Source: Streptomyces composti
Lineage (GTDB): Bacteria; Actinomycetota; Actinomycetes; Streptomycetales; Streptomycetaceae
Direction of reading: 5' to 3'
Length of the DNA stretch: 64,000 nt
Assembly (NCBI RefSeq): GCF_012034205.1
Contig: NZ_JAATEM010000013.1
Location: 1-64,000 of the forward strand
A program made the position numbers and the translations under genes. A model generated the notes under the pieces. The model was not told where the DNA came from and made no database searches. It saw only the letters and a list, made by a program, of their open reading frames with translations. Positions 7,787 to 16,704 of the stretch are shown piece by piece (the first letter of the stretch is position 1; each line of letters opens with the position of its first letter).

Positions 7787-8881
7787 TCAGCGCAGGCGCG
7801 CGACCGCCGCCTCGACCCGTTCGTCCGCGGCCGTGATCGCGACCCGGACGAACCGCTCGCCCGCAGGACCGTAGAAGTCTCCCGGAGCGACCAGGATGCC
7901 CAGGCCGGCCAGGTGGGCGACCGTGTCCCAGCAGGACTCCTCGCGGGTGGCCCACAGGTAGAGGCCGGCCTCGCTGTGCTCGATGCGGAAGCCGTGGCCG
8001 ACCAGGGCCTCGCGCAGGGCCGCACGCCGTGCCGCGTAGCGCTCGCGCTGGGTGTGGACGTGGGTGTCGTCGCCGAGGGCGGCGATCATCGCCGCCTGGG
8101 TCGGCGCCGGGGTCATCATGCCGCCGTGCTTGCGGATCTGGAGCAGCGGACCGAGCACCGCCGGGTCGCCCACCAGGAACGCCGCGCGGTAACCGGCGAG
8201 GTTGGACCGCTTGGACAGGGAGTGCACGGAGACGATGCCGTCGAAGGAGCCGCCGTTGACGTCCGGGTGCAGCACCGAGACCGGGTCGGTCTCCCAGCCC
8301 AGCTCCAGGTAGCACTCGTCGGAGAAGACCAGGACGCCGTGCTCGCGCGCCCAGGCGACGATCCTGGTCAGCTCCTCCTTGGTCAGCACCCGGCCCGTGG
8401 GGTTGGACGGCGAGTTGAGCCAGAGCAGCTTCAGGTTCGCCGGGTCCAGCTCCGTGGGGTCGTCGTACGCCTCGTGGCCGGCGCGGGCGAGGCGGGCGCC
8501 GACCTCGTACGTCGGGTAGGCCAGGCGCGGGTATGCCACCTTGTCGCCGGGGCCGAGGCCCAGCTGGGTGGGGAGCCAGGCGACGAGTTCCTTGGAGCCG
8601 ACGACCGGCAGAACGTGCCGGTGGGTGACCTCGCGGGCGCCGAGCCGGCTCTCCGCCCAGCGGGTGATGGCGTCCCGCAGCTCGGGGGTGCCCCACACCG
8701 TGGGGTAGCCGGGAGAGTCCGCAGCGGCGATCAGGGCCTTCTGCACGGGCTCGGGCACCGGGTCGACCGGGGTGCCGACGGACAGGTCGACGATGCCGTC
8801 GGGGTGCGCGGCGGCCGTCTTCTTGTAGGGCTCCAGCTTGTCCCAGGGGAAGGTGGGCAGCCGGTCGGAGACTGCGGACAC
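7787..8881 (-). CDS. dapC: Succinyldiaminopimelate transaminase
   Basis: A 364-residue class I PLP aminotransferase of the actinobacterial DapC group, which makes N-succinyl-LL-diaminopimelate. PLP features are visible: SPSNPTG (157-163), SDECYLELGW (187-196) with Asp188 and Tyr191, and the Schiff-base Lys224 in SLSKRSN. It begins MSAVSDRLPTFPWDKLEPYK, typical of the family. fdxA lies upstream on the same strand across a terminator-like hairpin, a pairing common in Actinobacteria. DapC supplies the substrate of DapE encoded at 4641-5720. Confidence 0.93.
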   Translation of the reverse strand: MSAVSDRLPTFPWDKLEPYKKTAAAHPDGIVDLSVGTPVDPVPEPVQKALIAAADSPGYPTVWGTPELRDAITRWAESRLGAREVTHRHVLPVVGSKELVAWLPTQLGLGPGDKVAYPRLAYPTYEVGARLARAGHEAYDDPTELDPANLKLLWLNSPSNPTGRVLTKEELTRIVAWAREHGVLVFSDECYLELGWETDPVSVLHPDVNGGSFDGIVSVHSLSKRSNLAGYRAAFLVGDPAVLGPLLQIRKHGGMMTPAPTQAAMIAALGDDTHVHTQRERYAARRAALREALVGHGFRIEHSEAGLYLWATREESCWDTVAHLAGLGILVAPGDFYGPAGERFVRVAITAADERVEAAVARLR

Positions 8882-8990
8882 GGGTGCTGACTCTCTTTCT
8901 GCTTCGGCGCCCGGCTCGGCGACACCTGCGTGGGGCAGACGCCTGTCCCCCGGCAGGTGCCCGCCCCGGCGGGCGTCCGGCTTCCCGAAC

Positions 8991-9034
8991 GCCTCGGTCC
9001 CGCGCGGCGGTCTGGGGCCGTACGGGACCGAGGC
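8991..9034 (-). terminator. Hairpin between fdxA and dapC
   Basis: A 12-bp perfect stem (8991-9002 with 9023-9034) and 20-nt loop sit 40 bp beyond the fdxA stop, before dapC. It could terminate or attenuate fdxA transcription. Confidence 0.55.
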
Positions 9035-9073
9035 GGCAGGTCTGCGGCCGGGCCGCTGGTGGCCGGCTCGGGC

Positions 9074-9391
9074 TCAGGCCTGCGGCGGAAGCGCGGCGAT
9101 CAGCGGGTGGTCCCGCTCGATCAGACCCAGCTTGCTGGCGCCACCCGGCGAGCCGAGCTCGTCGAAGAACTCGACGTTCGCCTTGTAGTAGTCCTTCCAC
9201 TCCTCCGGAGTGTCGTCCTCGTAGAAGATCGCCTCGACCGGGCAGACCGGCTCACAGGCCCCGCAGTCGACGCATTCGTCCGGGTGGATGTACAAGGACC
9301 GCTGGCCCTCGTAGATGCAGTCGACCGGGCACTCCTCGATGCACGCCTTGTCCTTGACGTCTACACAAGGCTGCGCGATGACGTAGGTCAC
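9074..9391 (-). CDS. fdxA: 7Fe ferredoxin (3Fe-4S/4Fe-4S)
   Basis: A 105-residue seven-iron ferredoxin acting as a small cytoplasmic electron carrier. Cys9, Cys17 and Cys50 fit the 3Fe-4S site, while Cys21, Cys40, Cys43 and Cys46 fit the 4Fe-4S site. Cys25 corresponds to the free cysteine in Azotobacter FdI numbering. The C-terminal helix (EEWKDYYKANVEFFDELGSP) is characteristic of actinobacterial FdxA. Start at 9391; upstream lies a short region shared with the divergent GNAT gene. Confidence 0.97.
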   Translation of the reverse strand: MTYVIAQPCVDVKDKACIEECPVDCIYEGQRSLYIHPDECVDCGACEPVCPVEAIFYEDDTPEEWKDYYKANVEFFDELGSPGGASKLGLIERDHPLIAALPPQA

Positions 9392-9532
9392 GCTGTCGTT
9401 CCTCCTCGATAGGGCGCTGGCGGGCCACCTCTAGGCTCCGCCGCCTGGCGCGCGGGAGCGCGGCGTCGTCGATGCCCGCCCCTAGTATCTCCGTTCCTGG
9501 GCATGATCCGAACAGGAGGGGTGCACCGACCT

Positions 9533-10585
9533 GTGGAAATCTCGGCCGGCGGGCGTCTCGAGGTCCGTATCACCGCTGCTGACGTGGGGAAACGGGTCTC
9601 CGTACGGAGCTTGACCGAACATGGTCACTCGGGTGAGAAGTTCACCGACACGGTCGGCGTTCTCACATCATGGGACCACGGTGTGCTGCGTATCACACGA
9701 AAGAACGGAGAGAGCGTCCGCATCGCGGAGACCTCGCTGGTCGCGGGCAAGGTGGTGCCGTCCGCACCGGCGCGGCGCAGAGGGCCCGCGGCGTCCTGGG
9801 AGGAGCTGACGCGGGTCGCGGCGCGGGCCTGGCCGCCGGTGGAGAGCGAGCGGCTCGGCGAGTGGGAGCTGCGCGCCGCCCAGGGCTTCACCCGCCGGGC
9901 GAACTCGGTGCTGCCGCTCGGCGACCCCGGCAGGCCGCTGGACGCGGCGCTGGAAAAGGTACGGCACTGGTACGCCGAGCGCGGGCTGCCCGCGTATGTG
10001 CAGACCGCGACCGGCGCCGAGGGCGCGCAGGAGCTGCTGTGTGCGGAGCTGGAGCGGCGGGGCTGGGTGCGCGAGGTGACCGCCGAGGTGTGGGTGGCCG
10101 CGCCGGCGCCCGTCGCCGACGCGACCGCGGAGCCCTCCGGGGTGGTCCTCTCCCGCGAGGCGGACGAGGCGTGGCTGGCACGGTACCGGCGCAAGGGGGT
10201 GAGCGAGGTGGCGCTGCGGGTGCTGACGGGCGGGCCGTCGGTGTGGTTCGCGACCGTGCCGGGGGACGCCGGGGCGCCGCCGGCCGCCATCGGGCGGTGC
10301 GTGGTCGACGGGCGGTGGGCCGGATTCGCGGCGGTCGAGGTGGACCCGGACCGCAGGCGGCAGGGGCTCGCGACCGCGGTCATGGCCGCGCTGGCCCGGC
10401 AGGCCATGGCCGAGGGCGCGTCGGCGGCCTGGCTGCAGGTCGAGCAGGACAACGTGGCGGCGCGGGCGATGTACGCGCGGATGGGCTTCGCGCCGCATCA
10501 CGCGTACCACCATTACCGCCAGCCCCGGAATGGCTCGGATTCGCCCATGGAATCAGCGGCTCCGGCCGGTAGCGGATCATCGTGA
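9533..10585 (+). CDS. GNAT-family N-acetyltransferase with N-terminal extension
   Basis: A roughly 350-residue protein. The last 120 residues carry the GNAT acetyl-CoA motif A (AAVEVDPDRRRQGLATAVM, with the R/Q-x-x-G-x-A loop) and motif B (NVAARAMYARMGF). The first 90 residues form a small beta-rich domain with ITAADVGKRVSVR, a module seen in actinobacterial GNAT proteins of this kind. The acetyl acceptor is unknown. I favour GTG 9533, which has AGGAGG at 9514-9519; an ATG at 9503 lies upstream of that site. It overlaps the next gene by 4 bp (GTGA). Confidence 0.85.
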   Translation: MEISAGGRLEVRITAADVGKRVSVRSLTEHGHSGEKFTDTVGVLTSWDHGVLRITRKNGESVRIAETSLVAGKVVPSAPARRRGPAASWEELTRVAARAWPPVESERLGEWELRAAQGFTRRANSVLPLGDPGRPLDAALEKVRHWYAERGLPAYVQTATGAEGAQELLCAELERRGWVREVTAEVWVAAPAPVADATAEPSGVVLSREADEAWLARYRRKGVSEVALRVLTGGPSVWFATVPGDAGAPPAAIGRCVVDGRWAGFAAVEVDPDRRRQGLATAVMAALARQAMAEGASAAWLQVEQDNVAARAMYARMGFAPHHAYHHYRQPRNGSDSPMESAAPAGSGSS

Positions 10586-11454
10586 CCGGGCACCAACGGG
10601 GCATGCGGACCCCTCACCCTCCACCGCCCGAACGCTCCGCCGAACTGCGGCGGCGGTTCGCCGAGGAAGCCCGCTGCGAGCGGCCCGGCCTGTCCGCACT
10701 GTGCCTGCTGATCGGGGCGGAGGCGGACGGCAAGCTGGACGAGTCCGGCATGGACGCCGCCGAGATCGAGCTGGACGAGCTGGCCGGACAACTCCCCTAC
10801 CGGCCGGGCACGCCCCGGGCGTGGGCCGAGGCGCTGCGCGATCTGCTGGGCGAGCGGTACGGCTTTCACGGCACCCCGGGCGACTACCGGCGGCTCGAGT
10901 CCTCGCTGCTGCACGAGGTGCTGCGGCGCAGACGGGGGCTGCCGATCCTGCTGTCCGTGGTGTGGATGGAGGTCGCCCGCAGGGCCGGGGCGCCGGTGTA
11001 CGGGGTCGCGCTGCCCGGACACTTCGTCGTCGGCTTCGGGGAGGCGGAGCAGCAGGTGCTGGCCGATCCCTTCGACGGCGGCCGGGTGCTGACCGGGGCG
11101 GACGCGGAGCTGCTGGTGGTGGGCGCGACCGGCTCCCCGCTGGACCCGTCGATGCTGCGCCCCGCGGATCCGCTGGAGGTCGTCCTGCGGATCCTCAACA
11201 ACGTGCGGGCCTGGGCCGCGGCCCGCCCGGAGCGCTCGGACGTGGCGCTCTGGGCGGTGGACCTCTCCCTGCTTCTCCCCTCGCACCCGGCACGGCTGCG
11301 CTACGAGCGGGCGCAGGTGCTGGTACGCCGCGGCCAGTTCCTGGAAGGAGCCGACGAGTTGGAGGCCTACGCCGACGTGGTCGCCACGGTGGACGAGGCA
11401 GCCGCCGTCCGCATCCAGGCCCAGGCCCAGGCGGCCCGGGCGATGCTGAACTGA
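10582..11454 (+). CDS. SirB1-family transglutaminase-like protein
   Basis: A 290-residue protein of the SirB1/YchA group: an N-terminal transglutaminase-like region (about 20-200) with LLHEVLRRRRGLPILLSVVW and VALPGHFVVGF, and a C-terminal TPR-like tail (about 225-285, RYERAQVLVRRGQFLEGADEL). Family function is not established. A GTG start overlaps the stop of the GNAT gene, so the pair is translationally coupled; a short hairpin (11454-11470) follows. Confidence 0.85.
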   Translation: MTGHQRGMRTPHPPPPERSAELRRRFAEEARCERPGLSALCLLIGAEADGKLDESGMDAAEIELDELAGQLPYRPGTPRAWAEALRDLLGERYGFHGTPGDYRRLESSLLHEVLRRRRGLPILLSVVWMEVARRAGAPVYGVALPGHFVVGFGEAEQQVLADPFDGGRVLTGADAELLVVGATGSPLDPSMLRPADPLEVVLRILNNVRAWAAARPERSDVALWAVDLSLLLPSHPARLRYERAQVLVRRGQFLEGADELEAYADVVATVDEAAAVRIQAQAQAARAMLN

Positions 11455-11470
11455 CCGCCCTCCGGGCGGT
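11454..11470 (+). terminator. Short GC hairpin at the end of the SirB1-like gene
   Basis: ACCGCCC-TCC-GGGCGGT forms a 7-bp stem with a 3-nt loop that begins at the last base of the stop codon. Weak but correctly placed. Confidence 0.4.
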
Positions 11471-11538
11471 GCCGGCCTCTGTGACCTCACGGTCCGCGGA
11501 GCCCTCCGGGCCCGCGGACCCGCCGGCCCGGACCGCCA

Positions 11539-11631
11539 TGGCCCGGTGGCCCCTCGGCCCGGGCGCCCGTGGCCCGGTGACACCGCCGGGCAGGCCCCCG
11601 TGGCCCGGTGGCCCCGCCGGGCCGGGAACCT
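11539..11631. repeat. 31-bp tandem repeat, three degenerate units
   Basis: TGGCCCGGTG recurs at 11539, 11570 and 11601, exactly 31 bp apart, each followed by GC-only sequence. A weaker copy may precede at 11508. The array lies inside the 463-bp convergent gap 11455-11917 between the SirB1-like gene and the response regulator. The rest of that gap is proline/arginine-type GC sequence with no gene I can support. Confidence 0.7.
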
Positions 11632-11917
11632 GCGGCCCGTGGAGCGCTGCGACCGCGGCTGCGACTGCGACCCGGCCTTCCGCCTCGCAGCTCCCTCCGT
11701 CGCGGCGAGCCCCGGCCGTGCCCCGCCGGGCAGGATGCGGCGCCCCGCGCACCCACCGCGGGGCAGCCCCGCGGCTCACGGAGCCCGCCGGTCCGCCGCC
11801 CCCTCCGTCCCCGCGACGAGACCGTCCGGCGCGAACCGTCCGACGCGAGGCATTCCCCCGGCCCGCGCACCCCCGCTTCGCGAAGATCATTCCGGCCCGG
11901 GGGTCTGCCGCCCTGGG

Positions 11918-12532
11918 CTACAGCCAGCCCTTGTCGCGGGCGATGCGGGCGGCCTCTGTGCGGTTTCTTGCGGCGAGCTTCTGGATGGCTGTGGAGAGGT
12001 AGTTGCGCACCGTGCCCTGGGAGAGGTGGAGGGCGGTGGCGAGTTCGGCGTTGGTGGCGCCGTGCTCGGCGGCGCGGAGCACCTCGCGTTCGCGGTCGGT
12101 GAGCGGGTTGGCGCCCTCCGCCAGTGCCGCCGCCGCGAGGGCCGGGTCGATCACCCGCTCGCCCGCCAGCACCGTGCGCACCGCCTCGGCGAGCTGGGCG
12201 GCCGGGGCGTCCTTGACCAGGAAGGCGTCGGCGCCCGCCTCCATGGCGCTGCGCAGGTAGCCGGGACGGCCGAAGGTGGTGAGCACGACGAGCTTCACGC
12301 CGGGCAGCTCGCGGTGGAGTTCGGCCGCCGCCTCGATGCCGGTGGCGCCGGGCATCTCGATGTCCAGCAGAGCCACGTCCACGCCGTGCTCGCGGGCCGC
12401 GGCCAGCACCTCGTCGCCACGGGCGGCCTGGGCGACGACCTCGATGTCCGGCTCGAGATCGAGCAGCGCGGCCAGGGCCTCACGGACCATCGACTGGTCC
12501 TCCGCGAGCAGGACCTTGATCGTTCGGCTCAT
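11918..12532 (-). CDS. LuxR/NarL-type response regulator
   Basis: A 204-residue two-component regulator. The receiver domain (1-120) has the acidic pair Glu11-Asp12, phosphoacceptor Asp57 in ALLDIEMPG and the conserved Lys in FLVKDAP. The NarL-type HTH (about 140-200) contains LTDREREVLRAAEHG and LSQGTVRNYLSTAIQKL. It belongs to the DesR-like group of actinobacterial regulators. Its ATG overlaps the stop of the histidine kinase by 4 bp, so the two form one unit. No ABC transporter target is adjacent. Confidence 0.95.
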   Translation of the reverse strand: MSRTIKVLLAEDQSMVREALAALLDLEPDIEVVAQAARGDEVLAAAREHGVDVALLDIEMPGATGIEAAAELHRELPGVKLVVLTTFGRPGYLRSAMEAGADAFLVKDAPAAQLAEAVRTVLAGERVIDPALAAAALAEGANPLTDREREVLRAAEHGATNAELATALHLSQGTVRNYLSTAIQKLAARNRTEAARIARDKGWL

Positions 12533-13719
12533 GCCGGGGATCCTACGTCCGCCCGCGCGCCCGCCGGCACACGGGCGACCAGCCGGAAGCCGCTGCCGCA
12601 GGGGCCCGCCTCCAGGGTGCCGCCGGCCGTGTGCAGGCGCTCGGCCAGGCCGGTCAGGCCGTTGCCGTGGCCCTCGCCGCTGCCGCCCGTGCCGTCGTCC
12701 TCGACGGAGAGTTCGAGCACCTGGCCGCCGGGGGTGCGGCGGCGCAGCAGTTCGACCGTGCAGCGGCGGGCGCCGCTGTGGCGGACCACGTTGGTGACCG
12801 CCTCGCGCAGCGCCCAGGCCAGTGCGGTCTCGATGTCCTCGGGGATGCCGGTCAGGTCGGGTTCGCCGGGCAGTTCGGCGGCCACCTCGGCGGCGGCCAG
12901 GGCCAGCCGGGCACCGGCCAGTTCGTCGGCCAGGCGGGGGCGCCGGTAGCCGGCCACGGCCTCGCGCACGTCGACCAGGGCCTGGCGGCTGACCTGCTCG
13001 ATGTCGGCGACCTGCCGCGCTGCCTGCTCGGGCTGGTCGGGCAGCATCCGCCCGGCCAGCTCGCTCTTGAGGGTGATCAGCGACAGGGAGTGCCCGAGCA
13101 GGTCGTGCAGGTCGCGGGCGAGGCGCAGCCGCTCCTCGTTGGCGGCGAGCCGGGCGACGGTGGCCCGTGCCTCGCGCAGTGCGATGGTGGTGCGCACCAG
13201 CTCACGTACGCCGGTCATGGCGAAGCCGCCGAGCAGCGCGGGGACGAGCAGGGCGCCCAGGAATGCGCGCCCGTCCGGCACCACGAGGGCGAGCCCCGCC
13301 ATGAGCGCCGAGGCGGCCGGGATCGTCCAGCGGGCCAGCCGCACCGGCAGGGCGGCCCCGGAGGCGATGGCCACGTACACGAACAGCACCAGCCACTCCC
13401 GGCCCAGGCCCAGGGCCAGGGCGGCGGACTCGGCGGCGAGGCATGCCAGCGAGCCGAGCGCCAGGCCGTTGCGCTCGCTGCGGCCGGTGCGGAAGACCAG
13501 CAGCAGGTACCAGACGACGAACACCGCGAGCCCGATCGAACCCAGCACCCGGGCGAGCACGCCGTGGCCCCCGTCCAGGAGGTCGGTGACGGGGGCGCTC
13601 AGATAGACGAGCCAGATCCCGGTCCAGAGGATTTTGACGATCCACTGTCTGCGGTTCTCGGGGCGCCGGCCCATGGCGGCGCCGCCGAGGCCGTCCGGAC
13701 TTGTCGTTGCGGTGGTCAT
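12529..13719 (-). CDS. DesK-like sensor histidine kinase
   Basis: A roughly 396-residue sensor kinase. The N-terminal half (about 28-170) has five to six membrane segments. The HisKA_3 dimerisation motif RLARDLHDLLGHSLSL puts the phosphoacceptor at His205, and the C-terminal HATPase domain includes LREAVTNVVRHSGAR and a G-rich box, DDGTGGSGEGHGNGLTGL. There is no separate extracellular sensor domain, so the stimulus is probably sensed in the membrane. The start is uncertain between 13728 and 13719; both lack a strong ribosome site. It overlaps and is coupled to the regulator gene. Confidence 0.93.
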   Translation of the reverse strand: MTTATTSPDGLGGAAMGRRPENRRQWIVKILWTGIWLVYLSAPVTDLLDGGHGVLARVLGSIGLAVFVVWYLLLVFRTGRSERNGLALGSLACLAAESAALALGLGREWLVLFVYVAIASGAALPVRLARWTIPAASALMAGLALVVPDGRAFLGALLVPALLGGFAMTGVRELVRTTIALREARATVARLAANEERLRLARDLHDLLGHSLSLITLKSELAGRMLPDQPEQAARQVADIEQVSRQALVDVREAVAGYRRPRLADELAGARLALAAAEVAAELPGEPDLTGIPEDIETALAWALREAVTNVVRHSGARRCTVELLRRRTPGGQVLELSVEDDGTGGSGEGHGNGLTGLAERLHTAGGTLEAGPCGSGFRLVARVPAGARADVGSPA

Positions 13720-13810
13720 GCCGGACATGGTCACCCGGGCGGGGGTCCGAGGGGCAGTGCACCCGGTCCGCCGAGACGGGTGACGGATGTCATGCCCGGC
13801 CGCACATCGC

Positions 13811-13841
13811 CGCCGGCCGGGCATGAGCCGCCCGGCCGGCG
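13811..13841 (-). terminator. Hairpin after the PG_binding_4 membrane protein gene
   Basis: A perfect 12-bp stem (CGCCGGCCGGGC at 13811-13822, complement 13830-13841) with a 7-nt loop, 13 bp beyond the stop at 13855. Confidence 0.75.
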
Positions 13842-13854
13842 TGCCCCGGACCGG

Positions 13855-16095
13855 TCAGTTGGGGTCGGTGTCGATGACCGCCACCCGGTCCGTCCTGCTC
13901 GTGAGGGCCTCGCGCAGGGCGCCGTAGACGTCCTGGGGCGTGACCGGCGTCTTCTCCCCGTTGGCGCGCGTGATCAGCACGCCGTCGAAGGCACCGCCGT
14001 ACAGCTTCTTCAGGGCGTTGAGGTCCGGCTTGTCGACCAGCTTGCCGTCGACCGCGGTCACCCTGAGGAACTTCCACAGGGACTTCTCCGGGCTCATCGG
14101 CACCGAGTGCGCCGGGTCCGTCTGCACGGTCACGTTGGCCGACATGGCCGGCTCGGCGAACTCCTTCATCATCCGGTCGACCTCGGCCTTGGACACCGTC
14201 GGCTGCCGGACGGTGGTGGGGACGGCCACCGGGGCGGAGGAGCCGGTCTCCACCTGGGTGCGGAAGGCCTTCTCCACCGCGGCGGTCGACCGGCCGACGT
14301 CGATGCCCTGGCCTGCCTTGCCGTAGACCGGGATCGCCTTGCCGGAGACGAACTTGATGGTGCCCTCGGTCATCGACCCGGCGCCGCCCGCCACGTCCTC
14401 GAGCGCGGCCTGCAGCTTCTCCTCGTCGACCGGGATGACCGGGTCCACCTCCCGCTTCTGGCCGAAGAGGGAGCCGATCACGGAGACCGGGTTGTAGTCG
14501 CTGCCCGCGGCGTCCTCGACGGTGGCGTCGGTGTCGAGCTGGAGACCGGCCTTGTCCGGCTGCAGTTCGACGGTCTTGCCGGCGACCTGCAGCTCGAGCG
14601 GCTTGTCGAGCCGTTCGGCGAGGGCGTCGTTGAGCTTCTTGACGGCCTCGTCGCGGGTGCCGCCGCCGATGTCCACGCCGAGGACGGTGGTGCCCTTGGG
14701 GACGTCGGAGTGGTTCATCAGCAGTCCTGCGCCGTAGGCGACGCCGACCAGCGCGACGAGACCGCCTCCGGCCAGGACGAGCTTGTTGCGCCCCTTCTTC
14801 TTGGGCGCCTGCGCGGAGTTCGCGGAGGGCGGGGAGACCGGCTCGGGCAGCCTGGGCTGCGTGTTCGGTCCCGGTCCCGGGGCCGGGGCGCCGCCACCGG
14901 GGCCGGGGGCGCGGCCGAAGTCCGCCTCGGGCGAGACGACCGGGATGCCGCTGGTGACGGTGTGCCCGGAGACGTTGTCGTGGCGGGGGTAGCCGGGAGT
15001 GCCCTCCGGAGCGGGAGGCTGCGGGGTGAGGATCGCGGTGTCGTCGCCGAGTCCGGCCGCGGGGCCGCCCGAGGTCTCGGAGGCGCCGGAGCTCGGCTCG
15101 GCGTAGCCGGCCGCGGGGACGGCCGGGCCCTTGCCGGTGACCGGGCCGGTCGTCGGTCCGGCGGGCGCGGTGGGTCCGGCGGGGCCCCGACCGCTCTGGC
15201 CGGGCCGGTCGCCTCCGGGCCGGTCGGTGAAGTACGGCAGGTCGTCGCGCCGGGGCTCGCGGCCACCGCGCGGGCCGGAGCCGAGCGCCTCGGTGACGTC
15301 GAAGGAACCGGTGCCGCCGCCGTGCCCGGGGGCCACCGGGCCGCCGGTCGCGCCGGGAAGCCCGGATCCGGGTGCGGAACCGTTCGTGCCGCCGGGGCGT
15401 GCGGTGCCGGGCACGCTCATCGCGCCGACGACCCCACCGGGACGTCCGCCGCCCCCCGCGGGCCCGGCACCGGAGGAACCGGCAGAAGGCGCACCGGAAC
15501 CGGACGGACCACGCGATCCGCCCGGACCGCCCGGAGCGCTCGAACCGGATGAACCGCCCGGCATGCTCGTGCCGTTGGCCGGGGTGGCGCCCGAACCGCC
15601 CTTGGACTGCGGGGGCTTGCGGGGCGCGAACCAGTCGCTGGTGGTCTTTTCCTCGGCGGGCTGCTGCGCGGCGGGCGCGGAGGCGGAGGCGGACGGCTCC
15701 GTGGGCCGCGCGGCCTGCCCCGCGGCCTGACCGCCCGTACCGGGCCCGCCGGACCGCGCGGCACGGTCGCCGCCCGCGGTCTTCCGGCCGCTGCCGTCGG
15801 AGGTGCCGGTGCCGGGCGCGGAGCCCTGGGCGGCGCCGGCCTTGCTCTTGGCGTCCGAGACGGGCTTGCGCACGACGACGGGCGGGATGGGCCGCGATCC
15901 GGGGATGTTGATGCGGACCCGCGTCGTCAGCGTGGTCTCGGTCTTGCGGTCCTCCGAGCGCGCGGCCTCGTCGCCGCCCGCGCCGGTGCCCGCCTCCGGA
16001 ACCGTCGGCGTCCCGTAGGGCGGGGTGCCCGACGGGTATGCGGCTCCGCCGCGCCCGCTGGGCCCGGAGGACGGAGTGTCAGTTTCACGACTCAA
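13855..16095 (-). CDS. Large membrane protein with PG_binding_4 (YoaR/VanW-type) domains
   Basis: A 746-residue protein. Residues 1-430 are a disordered cytoplasmic region rich in Gly, Pro, Ser, Thr and Ala; one membrane segment follows (about 438-459, after KKKGRNK). The external part (460-746) contains two PG_binding_4-like repeats, each beginning with a GVDIGG or GIDVG motif (about 471 and 596). These domains usually precede a VanW domain, which is absent here. A role at the peptidoglycan is likely by family; the very long disordered N-terminus suggests an interaction or phosphorylation platform, which is inference. Transcribed alone, with a terminator after it. Confidence 0.82.
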   Translation of the reverse strand: MSRETDTPSSGPSGRGGAAYPSGTPPYGTPTVPEAGTGAGGDEAARSEDRKTETTLTTRVRINIPGSRPIPPVVVRKPVSDAKSKAGAAQGSAPGTGTSDGSGRKTAGGDRAARSGGPGTGGQAAGQAARPTEPSASASAPAAQQPAEEKTTSDWFAPRKPPQSKGGSGATPANGTSMPGGSSGSSAPGGPGGSRGPSGSGAPSAGSSGAGPAGGGGRPGGVVGAMSVPGTARPGGTNGSAPGSGLPGATGGPVAPGHGGGTGSFDVTEALGSGPRGGREPRRDDLPYFTDRPGGDRPGQSGRGPAGPTAPAGPTTGPVTGKGPAVPAAGYAEPSSGASETSGGPAAGLGDDTAILTPQPPAPEGTPGYPRHDNVSGHTVTSGIPVVSPEADFGRAPGPGGGAPAPGPGPNTQPRLPEPVSPPSANSAQAPKKKGRNKLVLAGGGLVALVGVAYGAGLLMNHSDVPKGTTVLGVDIGGGTRDEAVKKLNDALAERLDKPLELQVAGKTVELQPDKAGLQLDTDATVEDAAGSDYNPVSVIGSLFGQKREVDPVIPVDEEKLQAALEDVAGGAGSMTEGTIKFVSGKAIPVYGKAGQGIDVGRSTAAVEKAFRTQVETGSSAPVAVPTTVRQPTVSKAEVDRMMKEFAEPAMSANVTVQTDPAHSVPMSPEKSLWKFLRVTAVDGKLVDKPDLNALKKLYGGAFDGVLITRANGEKTPVTPQDVYGALREALTSRTDRVAVIDTDPN

Positions 16096-16140
16096 GGCAG
16101 GTTCTCCCGGTTGGCTCCGCCGCCCGTCACGACCTCACGG

Positions 16141-16186
16141 TGGGGGGTCCCCCCGGCTCGGGCGAGGCCGAGGGCTTGGGGGAGGC
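16141..16186. repeat. Streptomyces-type palindromic intergenic element
   Basis: The stretch contains TGGGGGGTCCCCCC and then a hairpin in which CGGCTCGG and CCGAGGGC flank a 6-nt loop, ending in TTGGGGGAGG. Elements of this pattern are, from memory, common between Streptomyces genes. It lies between the starts and ends of two minus-strand genes. Confidence 0.6.
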
Positions 16187-16290
16187 TCGGCGGCGCGCAC
16201 CACCATACTGTCCGCGTCCCGCGCGTTTCCCAGGACCGCTGGGGAAACCCACACCGGACCCGCACCCTCGTCACCCGGCGAACCGGTACG

Positions 16291-16704
16291 TCACTTGCCA
16301 AGTCGGGCAGAACCGCCACCAGGTCGCTCACCCGGCGAAAGGGTGGCGCAGATCACAGCCAGAGCGATGCCGCCGAGCAGGAAGAGATACGAGCCGCTGC
16401 TCGCGGCGAACAGGAAGTCACCCTCCGGGCGGCTGGTGGTGAGCAGGATGACGGCGAGCGTCCAGCCGCCCCCCGCGGCAGCGGCGGCGGCGCGGCTGCG
16501 CAGAGCGCGGGCCGCCCCCAGGCACAGGCCGGCCTCGGCGGCGAGAGCGAGCAGCAGGCCGCCCGGGAACCAGCCCGGCTGCACCAGCGCCCCGGCCGCC
16601 CCGACGACGGCGCCGAGCACGAACAGCCCCAGATACGCGGCGATCCGCCCGGCGGACGGGGGGCGCAGCGGCTGGGCGAGCAGGGGTCCGTTGCCGTCGC
16701 TCAT
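16291..16704 (-). CDS. DUF6113-like small membrane protein
   Basis: A 137-residue integral membrane protein with about four hydrophobic segments (around 20-42, 46-66, 75-95 and 105-124), small-residue rich. It starts [13 protein letters not shown], and its ATG overlaps the mshB stop by 4 bp, so it is translated with mshB. The family accompanies mshB in many Streptomyces; function unknown. Confidence 0.8.
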   Translation of the reverse strand: MSDGNGPLLAQPLRPPSAGRIAAYLGLFVLGAVVGAAGALVQPGWFPGGLLLALAAEAGLCLGAARALRSRAAAAAAGGGWTLAVILLTTSRPEGDFLFAASSGSYLFLLGGIALAVICATLSPGERPGGGSARLGK

